A stretch of DNA of 5,723 nt from CAZDSS01 sp964508185 (GCA_964508185.1 CAZDSS010000141.1:1-5723), one strand, 5' to 3'. Counted from the first letter of the stretch, positions 1 to 5,723 are shown. The notes: generated from the sequence alone by a model not told the origin. Numbers and translations: made by a program.

Positions 1-1
1 T

Positions 2-55
2 CCCGTGCCCACCACTTCCCAGGAAATCTACACCATCGACCCGCGCGGGCAGTGA
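2..55 (+). CDS. 3' end of an unidentified upstream gene (partial)
   Basis: Reading from base 2 gives 17 codons and a TGA at 53-55; the peptide ends SQEIYTIDPRGQ. Fifteen of the 17 sense codons end in G or C, as in the downstream genes, which favours real coding sequence. The fragment is too short to assign a family and shows no domain. It is followed by a 113 bp gap before pseB, so it may belong to a separate transcription unit. The other two forward frames are also open here, so the call is tentative. Confidence 0.35.
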   Translation, partial: PVPTTSQEIYTIDPRGQ

Positions 56-104
56 TCCGGGCGGCGAGAAAAAGGCTTCAGGCCGCCGCCAGATTCATAG
101 TCTC

Positions 105-128
105 TTTAACTATTGCCGATATTTTAAC
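105..128 (+). repeat. Pair of TTTAAC direct repeats, 18 bp apart
   Basis: TTTAAC occurs at 105-110 and 123-128, with starts 18 bp apart. The similarity extends to TTTAACTA and TTTAACCA. The spacing is a little under two helical turns, so the two copies would face roughly similar sides of the DNA, as operator half-sites may. The second copy overlaps the CtrA-like motif. Confidence 0.4.
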
Positions 129-131
129 CAT
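124..131 (+). promoter_or_regulatory. CtrA-like half-site TTAACCAT
   Basis: The bases read TTAACCAT, identical to the half-site motif reported for CtrA, the response regulator that controls flagellar and cell-cycle genes in many Alphaproteobacteria. A second TTAA lies at 106-109, but the distance does not fit the full TTAA-N7-TTAA site. A flagellar regulator would suit genes that often supply sugar for flagellin. An 8-base match can arise by chance, so this is a candidate only. Confidence 0.35.
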
Positions 132-155
132 ACGCGACGCGGTGCGATGCCTGGC

Positions 156-160
156 GGAGG
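156..160 (+). promoter_or_regulatory. Ribosome-binding site deciding the pseB start
   Basis: GGAGG stands 8 bases before the ATG at 169 and 11 before the adjacent in-frame ATG at 172. It is the only strong Shine-Dalgarno sequence upstream of the conserved start of the protein. It argues against the in-frame GTG at 52, which would add 39 residues with no resemblance to the family. Confidence 0.7.
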
Positions 161-168
161 TATGCTGT

Positions 169-1176
169 ATGATGTTTAATGGCAAGTCGATCCTGATTAC
201 CGGCGGAACCGGTTCATTCGGCCGTCAATATGTGAAGACCCTACTTCAGCGCCACAGGCCCCGGCGCATCATCGTCTTCTCCCGGGATGAGCTGAAACAG
301 TTCGAAATGCAGCAGGTGTTCAACTCGCCTGTCATGCGTTACTTCATCGGTGACGTCCGCGACGGGGCGCGCCTCGTCCAGGCCATGCGTGGGGTGGATT
401 ACGTGATCCATGCCGCCGCGCTCAAGCAGGTGCCTGCGGCCGAATACAATCCCATGGAATGCATCAAGACCAACATCCACGGGGCCGAGAACGTCATCAA
501 GGCGGCGCTCGAGAACAATGTGGAGAAGGTGATCGCGCTGTCCACCGACAAGGCGGCGAACCCCATCAATCTCTATGGCGCGACCAAGCTCTGCTCGGAC
601 AAGCTGTTCGTCGCCGCGAACAACATGACGGGCGGCGCCCGCACCCGCTTCTCGGTCGTGCGCTACGGCAACGTCGTTGGCTCGCGCGGCTCGGTGGTGC
701 CGTTCTTCAAGCAGTTGCTCGCGAACGGCGCCAAGTCGCTGCCCAGCACCCACCCCGAAATGACCCGATTCTGGATCACCCTGCAGCAGGGCGTCGATTT
801 CGTGCTCAAGAACTTCACCCGCATGTATGGCGGCGAGATCTTCATCCCCAAGATCCCGTCCATGCGGATCCTCGACCTCGTCGAATCCCTCGCCCCCGGC
901 ATGCCCACCGAGATCATCGGCATCCGGCCCGGCGAAAAGCTGCACGAGATCATGTGCCCGGCGGATGATTCCCACCTCACGCTCGAATTCGCGGACCATT
1001 TCGTGATCCGGCCGACCATCCGCTTCCATGACGGCGATCTCGACTATTCGGTCAACGCCATCGGCGAGCGGGGCGAGCCGGTGCCCCAGGGCTTCGAATA
1101 CAATTCGGGCAACAACACCCACTTCCTCACCGTCGAGGAACTGCGCGAGTTCGACAAGCTGGCAGCGGCTGCATGA
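169..1176 (+). CDS. pseB: UDP-N-acetylglucosamine 4,6-dehydratase (inverting), PseB
   Basis: First enzyme of CMP-pseudaminic acid synthesis: it dehydrates UDP-GlcNAc and inverts C5 to give UDP-2-acetamido-2,6-dideoxy-beta-L-arabino-hex-4-ulose, a cytoplasmic NADP-dependent reaction. The protein is 335 residues, close to the Helicobacter and Campylobacter PseB enzymes. It is an extended SDR with the dinucleotide-binding loop TGGTGSFG at residues 11-18, HAAALKQVP at 81-89, and the catalytic region STDKAANPINLYGATK at 125-140. T126, D127, K128, Y136 and K140 match the family's active-site set, including the nine-residue Asp-to-Tyr spacing. I chose ATG 169 because of the GGAGG eight bases upstream and because the family begins near this residue; ATG 172 is an alternative. 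The reading frame continues upstream to the window edge without a stop, but that extension looks non-homologous. The stop overlaps the pseC start in ATGA. The conserved catalytic set and the following pse genes separate it from retaining 4,6-dehydratases. Confidence 0.96.
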   Translation: MMFNGKSILITGGTGSFGRQYVKTLLQRHRPRRIIVFSRDELKQFEMQQVFNSPVMRYFIGDVRDGARLVQAMRGVDYVIHAAALKQVPAAEYNPMECIKTNIHGAENVIKAALENNVEKVIALSTDKAANPINLYGATKLCSDKLFVAANNMTGGARTRFSVVRYGNVVGSRGSVVPFFKQLLANGAKSLPSTHPEMTRFWITLQQGVDFVLKNFTRMYGGEIFIPKIPSMRILDLVESLAPGMPTEIIGIRPGEKLHEIMCPADDSHLTLEFADHFVIRPTIRFHDGDLDYSVNAIGERGEPVPQGFEYNSGNNTHFLTVEELREFDKLAAAA

Positions 1177-2330
1177 TCCCCTACGGGCGTCAGAACATCT
1201 CGGAAGAGGACATTTCCGCGGTCGTCGAGGTCCTGCGCTCGGATTTCCTGACCCAGGGCCCGGCGGTGCCGCGCTTCGAGGCGGCGGTGGCGGAATATGT
1301 GGGGGCGCGCCATGCGGTCGCCTGCAGCAATGCGACCGCCGCCCTGCACATGGCCTGCATGGCCCTGGGCGTCGGCCCCGGGGACATCGTCTGGACCAGC
1401 CCCAATACCTTCGTCGCCTCCGCCAACTGCGCGCTCTATTGCGGCGCGTCGGTGGATTTCGTCGACATCGATCCCGTGACCTGGAACATGAGCCCGGCGG
1501 CGCTCGAGGAAAAGCTCAGGGCGGCGGAGCGGGAAGGGCGGTTGCCCAAGGTGGTGATCCCGGTCCATTTCTCGGGCGAGCCCTGCGACATGGCGGCGAT
1601 CGGCGCCCTTGCGAAGCGCTACGGCTTCCGGGTGATCGAGGATGCGGCCCATGCCATCGGCGCCGCCTATCCGGGCGGCAAGGTGGGCGATTGCCGCCAT
1701 TCCGACATCGTGGTGTTCAGCTTCCACCCCGTGAAGATCATCACCACGGGGGAGGGCGGACTTGCGCTCACCAATGACCCGGAGATCGCATCGCGCCTCA
1801 ATCTCGCCCGCTCCCACGGCATCACCCGCGACCCTGAACTCATGCAGGGCGAGCCGCACGGGCCCTGGTACTACGAGCAGATCGGCCTCGGCTTCAATTA
1901 CCGCATGACCGACATGCAGGCGGCCCTCGGCCTGTCGCAGATGGCGCGGCTGGAGGAATTCCTTGAGCGCCGCCAGCAGATCGCCGACGCCTATGATGCA
2001 GCGCTCGCCGGTCTGCCCCTCACCACGCCCTACCGCAATCCGGCCAGCCGGTCGGCCCTTCACCTTTACGTGGTGCGGCTCGGTCTCGACCGCATCGCCA
2101 AGGGCCACCGCCAGGTGTTCGAGGAGCTGCGCGCGTCCGGAATCGGGGTCAATCTCCATTACATTCCGGTCTATCTGCAGCCCCACTATCGCAGCCTCGG
2201 CTTTGCGCCCGGCCATTGCCCGGAAGCGGAACGCTACTATGGCGAGGCGATCAGCCTGCCCATCTTCGCCACACTGTCCGACACGGATCAGCGGTTCGTG
2301 ATCGATAAACTCGGCGAGGTGATCGGGTGA
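1173..2330 (+). CDS. pseC: UDP-4-amino-4,6-dideoxy-N-acetyl-beta-L-altrosamine transaminase, PseC
   Basis: PLP-dependent aminotransferase of the DegT/DnrJ/EryC1 (ArnB-like) family. It moves an amino group, usually from glutamate, to C4 of the PseB product, giving UDP-4-amino-4,6-dideoxy-beta-L-AltNAc. Its 385 residues are close to the roughly 375 of Helicobacter PseC. Visible landmarks are the N-terminal PYGRQNIS and LTQGP (residues 3-10 and 26-30), CSNATAALH at 51-59, the cofactor-facing EDAAHAIGA at 156-164 with D157, and the Schiff-base lysine K188 in SFHPVKIITTGEGG. GFNYRMTDMQAALG, in the C-terminal half, is also typical of the family. The ATG overlaps the pseB stop by four bases (ATGA) and has only a weak purine-rich stretch before it, which suggests translational coupling to pseB. 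Its end overlaps the GTG start of pseF. Related sugar aminotransferases look similar; the neighbouring pse genes settle the substrate. Confidence 0.95.
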   Translation: MIPYGRQNISEEDISAVVEVLRSDFLTQGPAVPRFEAAVAEYVGARHAVACSNATAALHMACMALGVGPGDIVWTSPNTFVASANCALYCGASVDFVDIDPVTWNMSPAALEEKLRAAEREGRLPKVVIPVHFSGEPCDMAAIGALAKRYGFRVIEDAAHAIGAAYPGGKVGDCRHSDIVVFSFHPVKIITTGEGGLALTNDPEIASRLNLARSHGITRDPELMQGEPHGPWYYEQIGLGFNYRMTDMQAALGLSQMARLEEFLERRQQIADAYDAALAGLPLTTPYRNPASRSALHLYVVRLGLDRIAKGHRQVFEELRASGIGVNLHYIPVYLQPHYRSLGFAPGHCPEAERYYGEAISLPIFATLSDTDQRFVIDKLGEVIG

Positions 2331-3037
2331 AGCTTGCGATCATTCCGGCCCGGGGCGGATCGAAGCGCATTCCGCGCAAGAACGTCCGGCCGTTCGCCGG
2401 ACGGCCCATGATCGCCTATGCGATCGACGCGGCGCGGGAGGCCGAGATCTTCGACCGGGTGATCGTCTCGACCGACGATGCGGAGATTGCGGCGGTCGCC
2501 CGGGAACACGGGGCCGAGACGCCCTTCACCCGCCCGGCGGAGCTTGCGGACGATCATGCGACGACGGCCGATGTGGTGCGCCACGCGGTGGACTGGGTGT
2601 CCGCCGCGGACCGCCCGGTCGAGCTCGTCTGCTGCATCTATGCGACCGCCCCCTTCGTCCAGGCGGAAGACATCCGCGCGGCGGGCGAGGCGCTCGCGGC
2701 GAGCGGGGCGGACTATTGCCTGCCTGTCACCACCTTTCCGTTCCCAATCCAGCGCGCGGTTCGCATCACGGCGGAAGGCCGTCTGCAGATGTTCCAGCCG
2801 GAACATCTCAATACAAGATCGCAGGATCTCGAAGAGGCCTATCACGACGTGGGCCAGTTCTTCTGGGCAAGGCCGGAGGCGCTCCGCGACAGGAAGCCCG
2901 TCTTCGGCGAAGGCACCGTGCCCTTCGTCATCCCCCGCTACCGCGTGCAGGACATCGACACGCCCGAGGACTGGGAGCGGGCGGAGCTGATATACAAGCT
3001 TCTCGCTGCCGGGGCTCGACCCGGTGAGCGGTCATGA
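2327..3037 (+). CDS. pseF: Pseudaminic acid cytidylyltransferase (CMP-Pse synthetase), PseF
   Basis: Last step of the pathway: it couples pseudaminic acid to CTP, giving CMP-pseudaminic acid and pyrophosphate. The 236-residue protein belongs to the CMP-nonulosonate synthetase family (NeuA/KdsB-like). The nucleotide-binding signature IPARGGSKRIPRKN is at residues 6-19, VIVSTDD at 45-51, and YATAPF at 105-110. The C-terminal VQDIDTPEDW (207-216) carries the acidic residues D209 and D211, expected to bind the metal. The start is GTG, overlapping the pseC stop in GTGA, with GAGG at 2316-2319 seven bases upstream. The fold alone could also mean a CMP-sialic or CMP-legionaminic acid synthetase; the pathway context favours pseudaminic acid. 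An eight-base-pair inverted repeat lies within codons 19-26. The gene is followed by the only gap between adjacent pse genes. Confidence 0.93.
   Translation: MKLAIIPARGGSKRIPRKNVRPFAGRPMIAYAIDAAREAEIFDRVIVSTDDAEIAAVAREHGAETPFTRPAELADDHATTADVVRHAVDWVSAADRPVELVCCIYATAPFVQAEDIRAAGEALAASGADYCLPVTTFPFPIQRAVRITAEGRLQMFQPEHLNTRSQDLEEAYHDVGQFFWARPEALRDRKPVFGEGTVPFVIPRYRVQDIDTPEDWERAELIYKLLAAGARPGERS
2383..2403 (+). repeat. Inverted repeat in the 5' part of pseF
   Basis: CGTCCGGC (2383-2390) and GCCGGACG (2396-2403) are perfect complements separated by five bases. The RNA could form an 8 bp, GC-rich hairpin about 55 bases after the pseF start codon. No T-run follows, so it is not an intrinsic terminator. 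GC-rich coding sequence produces such structures by chance. Confidence 0.5.
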
Positions 3038-3052
3038 AGTGATGGGTCCGCC

Positions 3053-4126
3053 ATGAGGGTCGCCATTCGCGCCGACGCAGGTCTCCTGATGGGCAGCGGG
3101 CATGTGATGCGCTGCCTGACGCTGGCCGAGGCCCTTGCGGTCCGGGGTGCCGAGGTGGTTTTCATCTGCCGCGATCGGGAAGGGCACCTTGCGCAGAAGA
3201 TCGCCGCCTCCGGATTCGAATGCCGCCTGCTCGCCGGGGGCAGCAATTCCCCGATGCCCGCGGATCCGCCCCATGCCCACTGGCTCGGCGCCACCTGGGA
3301 AGAGGATGCGGCCATGACCCGCGCGGCGCTTTACGACCCGGCGGATTTGCTTGTGGTCGATCATTACGGTCTTGATTGCCGGTGGGAACGCGCCATGCGG
3401 GATGTCGCATCCCGCATCCTTGTCATCGATGATCTCGCTAACCGCCTTCACGATGCGGACGTGCTTCTCGACCAGAACCTTGGCCGGACGTGCGAGGATT
3501 ACCGCCGCCTGGTGCCGCCTGCATGCGCCATTCTGGCCGGGACGAATTACGCGCTGCTGCGGAGGGAGTTCCGCCTCGCCCGCCCCGCGGCGCTTGAACG
3601 GCGCAAGAAGTGGCGCGAGCCGGAGCACCTCCTCATCAGCATGGGCGGCGTCGACGGCCCGAACATGACCGGGCGCATCATGGAAGCGCTGGCCGCCCGC
3701 CCGACCATGTTCCGGCAAATCACCATCGTTCTTGGTTTCGCGGCGCCCCATCGCGACGCGGTGGAGAGTTTGGCTGCGGCGATGGATGGTTGCGTGGCGG
3801 TGATCGAGAATGCGGGCAACATGGCAGAACTGATGATGAAGGCGGATATCGCCGTGGGTGCGGCCGGGGCGACCAGCTGGGAACGCTGTTGCCTTGGGCT
3901 TCCGACCCTTTCGGTGGTCATGGCAGAGAACCAGGCTGGGCCGGCGCGCCAGTTGCTGGGCGCCGGCGCCCTGCTCGGCGCAGTTGAGCCCCATGAGCTG
4001 GAGCCGGATCTGATATACCGATTGCTGAGGCCGACGCCTGAGACCTATGCGCGCGTGAGCGCCGCTGCGGCCGCCATCTGCGATGGTCTGGGGGTGGAGC
4101 GGGTCGTGTCGGAGATCGTGCGATGA
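3053..4126 (+). CDS. pseG: UDP-2,4-diacetamido-2,4,6-trideoxy-beta-L-altropyranose hydrolase, PseG
   Basis: Removes UDP from the diacetamido sugar nucleotide made by PseB, PseC and PseH, releasing the free 6-deoxy-AltdiNAc used by PseI. The fold is GT-B, related to MurG. The N-terminal GSGHVMRCLTLA contains H17, which matches the catalytic His17 of Campylobacter PseG in both position and context. Further landmarks are VVDHYGLD at 101-108, VIDDLANR at 124-131, QNLG at 141-144, SMGGVDGPNMT at 196-206, and the UDP-binding stretch from MAELMMKADIAVGAAGATSWE (258-278) to LGLP at 281-284. At 357 residues it is longer than the Campylobacter enzyme (about 274); the extra length is spread over loops around 64-92 and 170-190 and the C-terminus, with no second domain. 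ATG 3053 sits 15 bases after the pseF stop and its Shine-Dalgarno is weak. The end overlaps pseH in ATGA. A perfect 10 bp inverted repeat lies inside. Confidence 0.93.
   Translation: MRVAIRADAGLLMGSGHVMRCLTLAEALAVRGAEVVFICRDREGHLAQKIAASGFECRLLAGGSNSPMPADPPHAHWLGATWEEDAAMTRAALYDPADLLVVDHYGLDCRWERAMRDVASRILVIDDLANRLHDADVLLDQNLGRTCEDYRRLVPPACAILAGTNYALLRREFRLARPAALERRKKWREPEHLLISMGGVDGPNMTGRIMEALAARPTMFRQITIVLGFAAPHRDAVESLAAAMDGCVAVIENAGNMAELMMKADIAVGAAGATSWERCCLGLPTLSVVMAENQAGPARQLLGAGALLGAVEPHELEPDLIYRLLRPTPETYARVSAAAAAICDGLGVERVVSEIVR
3395..3417 (+). repeat. Perfect 10 bp inverted repeat with 3-base loop inside pseG
   Basis: ATGCGGGATG (3395-3404) and CATCCCGCAT (3408-3417) are exact complements separated by TCG. 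In RNA this would be a stable stem closed by a G-C pair around a three-base loop. It codes for part of RAMRDVASRIL in PseG (around residues 113-123) and is not followed by a T-run. It is the longest perfect hairpin I noticed in the window. Confidence 0.6.
3958..3971. repeat. 14 bp perfect palindrome inside pseG
   Basis: GGGCGCCGGCGCCC equals its own reverse complement. It lies in the codons for LLGAGALLGA near residues 301-310 of PseG. It consists of two overlapping GGCGCC units, and the Ala/Gly-rich peptide in a GC-rich genome may explain it fully. Confidence 0.5.
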
Positions 4127-4689
4127 CCGGTTTTTCGCGGAAGGAATTTTCGCTCCGTCCCATGCGCGAGAGCGATCTCGACCAGGTGCGCGCCTGGCGG
4201 AACCAGCCGCATATCCGCCGCTACATGTTCACGGACCATGTCATCGCGCCCGAAGAGCATCGGGCCTGGTTTGCCCGCGTCCGCGACAGCGCTCAGGATC
4301 ATTATCTGATCTTCGAATGTCGGGGAGAGCCTGTGGGGGTCGTCTCCTTCACCCATCACTCTCCGCTGCATCAGCGGGCGGATTGGGGATTCTACCTCGG
4401 TGCCGAGGATCTTCCCAAGGGCATGGGCAGGATTCTGGGCTTCTGTTCCATGGAGCATGCGTTCGGCACACTCGGCATACGCAAGCTCAGGGGCGAGGTG
4501 CTGGCCTTCAATGCGCGATCCCTGCGGCTCTTCTTGGCGCTCGGCTTTCGCGAGGAAGGGCGCTTCATCGCCGAGTTCCGCCGCGGCGACGACTATCATG
4601 ACGTCATACGCTTCGCCCTTTTTGCGGAGGACTGGCTGAGGGAGCGCGAGCGCATGGAATCGGATCTGTTCGGAAGGGGTCACTCGTGA
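4123..4689 (+). CDS. pseH: UDP-4-amino-4,6-dideoxy-N-acetyl-beta-L-altrosamine N-acetyltransferase, PseH
   Basis: A GNAT-family acetyltransferase that transfers acetyl from acetyl-CoA to the C4 amine of the PseC product, giving the 2,4-diacetamido sugar nucleotide hydrolysed by PseG. It has 188 residues, close to other PseH proteins (about 180). Near the start are LRPMRESDLDQVRAWRN (11-27) and a HRAWF segment at 46-50, as seen in PseH and RimJ/RimL-like enzymes. The acetyl-CoA pyrophosphate loop is PKGMGR at 98-103, and EVLAFNARSLRLFLALGF (125-142) is the usual GNAT motif B region. The start ATG overlaps the pseG stop by four bases (ATGA), with GGAG at 4111-4114 eight bases upstream. The end overlaps pseI. 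By sequence alone it could be another sugar-amine acetyltransferase; its place between pseG and pseI makes PseH the best call. Confidence 0.92.
   Translation: MTGFSRKEFSLRPMRESDLDQVRAWRNQPHIRRYMFTDHVIAPEEHRAWFARVRDSAQDHYLIFECRGEPVGVVSFTHHSPLHQRADWGFYLGAEDLPKGMGRILGFCSMEHAFGTLGIRKLRGEVLAFNARSLRLFLALGFREEGRFIAEFRRGDDYHDVIRFALFAEDWLRERERMESDLFGRGHS
4672..4679 (+). promoter_or_regulatory. Ribosome-binding site for pseI inside the end of pseH
   Basis: GGAAGGGG lies 9 bases before ATG 4689 and 6 before the in-frame GTG 4686, within the last codons of pseH. It supports a start at one of these two adjacent codons but does not decide between them; the longer spacing slightly favours the ATG. Confidence 0.5.
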
Positions 4690-5723
4690 TGTCGCATATC
4701 ACCATCGCCGGCCGAAAAATCGGGGTCGGATGCCCGCCCTACGTGATCGCCGAGATGTCGGCCAATCACAACGGCGACATCGCCCGCGCCTTCGAGATCA
4801 TATCTATGGCGAAGCGGGCAGGGGCGGACGCCGTCAAGATCCAGACCTACCGCCCCGATACCATCACCATCGACTGCGAACGCCCGGAATTCCGCATCGA
4901 GGGCGGCCTGTGGCACGGGCGCACGTTGTACGAACTTTATGAATTGGCGCACACGCCATGGGAATGGCACAAGGAGCTGTTCGACCACGCCCGCAAGGAG
5001 GGGATCACGATCTTTTCCTCGCCCTTCGACGAGACGGCGATCGATCTCCTCGAGGATCTCAACGCCCCGGCATACAAGATCGCGTCCTTCGAGGCCGTGG
5101 ACCTGCCGCTCATCCGCTACGCGGCCAGTACGGGAAAGCCGCTCATCATTTCGACGGGGATGGCAAATGCGGAGGAGATCGCCGAGGCCGTGGCCGCAGC
5201 GCGGGATGCCGGGTGCCGCGAAGTGGCGCTTCTCCACTGCGTATCCGGCTATCCTGCGCCCGCCGCCGACTACAATCTTGCGACCATCCCGGACATGATG
5301 CGGCGATTTGGGACCGTGGTCGGCCTGTCGGACCACACGCTCGACAATGTGACCGCTATCGCCAGCGTGGCACTGGGTGCTGCGATCATCGAAAAGCATG
5401 TGACCCTCGACCGCGCGGGCGGCGGACCCGACGACAGCTTCTCTCTCGAACCCGCCGAGCTCGCGGCGCTCTGCCGGGACGCCCGCACCGCGTTCATGGC
5501 CCTGGGCGAGACAGGCTACCAGCGGCGGGAGAGCGAGAAAGGCAACGTGCAGTTCCGCCGCTCCCTCTATGTGGTGCGCGACATCCGCGCCGGCGAGCCC
5601 TTCACCCGGGAAAACGTCCGCTCCATTCGACCGGGCTTCGGGCTTGCGCCCAAGTATATGGATGAGGTGATTGGAAGAACTGCGCGACAAGACATTGGCC
5701 GTGGAAGACCGTTGACGTGGGAT
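4689..5723 (+). CDS. pseI: Pseudaminic acid synthase, PseI (3' end cut by the window)
   Basis: Condenses phosphoenolpyruvate with 6-deoxy-AltdiNAc to form pseudaminic acid, a metal-dependent reaction of the NeuB family. The frame is open for 345 codons to the window edge with no stop, close to full family length (about 343-350), so only a few residues should be missing. The N-terminal TIM-barrel domain shows AEMSANHNGD at 21-30, VKIQTY at 49-54, SSPFD at 110-114, YKIAS and STGMA near 135-160, HCVSGYP at 183-189, GLSDHT at 212-217 and EKHVTLDR at 235-242. A C-terminal SAF (antifreeze-like) domain covers about 290-345, with RRSLYVVRDIRAGE and later GRPLTW at the edge. ATG 4689 overlaps the pseH stop by one base; the adjacent in-frame GTG 4686 would give a GTGA overlap and one extra residue. 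Sialic and legionaminic acid synthases share this architecture, and the complete pse context selects pseudaminic acid. Confidence 0.94.
   Translation, partial: MSHITIAGRKIGVGCPPYVIAEMSANHNGDIARAFEIISMAKRAGADAVKIQTYRPDTITIDCERPEFRIEGGLWHGRTLYELYELAHTPWEWHKELFDHARKEGITIFSSPFDETAIDLLEDLNAPAYKIASFEAVDLPLIRYAASTGKPLIISTGMANAEEIAEAVAAARDAGCREVALLHCVSGYPAPAADYNLATIPDMMRRFGTVVGLSDHTLDNVTAIASVALGAAIIEKHVTLDRAGGGPDDSFSLEPAELAALCRDARTAFMALGETGYQRRESEKGNVQFRRSLYVVRDIRAGEPFTRENVRSIRPGFGLAPKYMDEVIGRTARQDIGRGRPLTWD

Larger units (their letters stand above)
91..135 (+). promoter_or_regulatory. AT-rich probable promoter/operator region of the pse operon
   Basis: This is the only AT-rich stretch in an otherwise GC-rich window: 12 of the 40 bases at 91-130 are G or C. 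It lies in the gap between the upstream reading frame and pseB, about 35-80 bases before the pseB start, where an operon promoter is expected. I found no convincing sigma-70 -35/-10 pair and no sigma-54 GG-N10-GC pair. The promoter role therefore rests on position and composition, and the transcription start cannot be placed. Confidence 0.4.

Noticed and set aside
60..87. GGCGGC / GCCGCC inverted repeat after the upstream stop as a rho-independent terminator
   Set aside because: Only six pairs, a 16-base loop, and no T-run directly after the second arm. The GC-rich context makes such a match likely by chance.
52..168. GTG start at 52 giving PseB 39 extra residues
   Set aside because: The extension has no resemblance to the family and covers the AT-rich intergenic region. 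The GGAGG before ATG 169 and the family length of about 335 support the shorter form.
1044..2216. Long 390-codon open frame on the minus strand
   Set aside because: It lies opposite pseC and the end of pseB. GC-rich genes with G/C third positions commonly leave the opposite strand open. The peptide shows no family motif, while the + strand protein is clearly PseC.
3032..3994. 320-codon minus-strand frame opposite pseG, and others opposite pseB (241-1122) and pseI (4680-5690)
   Set aside because: Same mirror effect: low-complexity Arg/Gly/His-rich peptides without recognisable domains, opposite well-supported genes.
169..5723. Legionaminic or sialic acid pathway instead of pseudaminic acid
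   Set aside because: PseI and PseF alone would fit, but the inverting PseB dehydratase, a separate PseG with His17, and PseH with PseC together define the pseudaminic route. There is no hydrolysing UDP-GlcNAc 2-epimerase gene as in the sialic or legionaminic pathways.
1..5723. CRISPR arrays, tRNA or rRNA genes, insertion sequences, phage or defence genes
   Set aside because: No spaced repeats, no tRNA-like cloverleaf, no transposase motifs and no terminal repeats were seen. Nearly all of the window is explained by the six pse genes.

Overview
The window is GC-rich and almost fully coding on the + strand. It reads as one compact operon for making CMP-pseudaminic acid, a nine-carbon nonulosonic acid used to glycosylate flagellin or built into surface polysaccharide. 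All six pathway enzymes are present in the order pseB-pseC-pseF-pseG-pseH-pseI. Each is recognisable from family motifs and length. pseI runs off the right edge with at most a few codons missing.

Layout: bases 2-55 look like the last 17 codons of an unidentified upstream gene. Bases 56-168 are the only real intergenic stretch (113 bp). It contains an AT-rich island (12 G/C in 40 bases at 91-130) with two TTTAAC repeats 18 bp apart; the second forms TTAACCAT, which matches the half-site described for the alphaproteobacterial regulator CtrA. pseB then starts at 169 behind a GGAGG ribosome-binding site. Of the five junctions that follow, four are stop/start overlaps (ATGA, GTGA, ATGA and GTGATG), so translation is probably coupled. 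Only pseF-pseG has a gap, of 15 bp.

Pathway: PseB dehydrates and epimerises UDP-GlcNAc. PseC transaminates C4 and PseH acetylates that amine. PseG then removes UDP, PseI condenses the free sugar with phosphoenolpyruvate, and PseF activates the product with CTP. The pathway is complete in this window. The transferase that uses the product (for example a Maf- or FlmG-type flagellin glycosyltransferase) is not here.

Organism: high GC, strong G/C preference at third codon positions and a CtrA-like box suggest an alphaproteobacterium. This is an inference; no rRNA or lineage marker is present. The system itself is known rather than novel. The points worth a second look are the upstream regulatory region, the tight gene overlaps, and two strong inverted repeats inside pseF and pseG.
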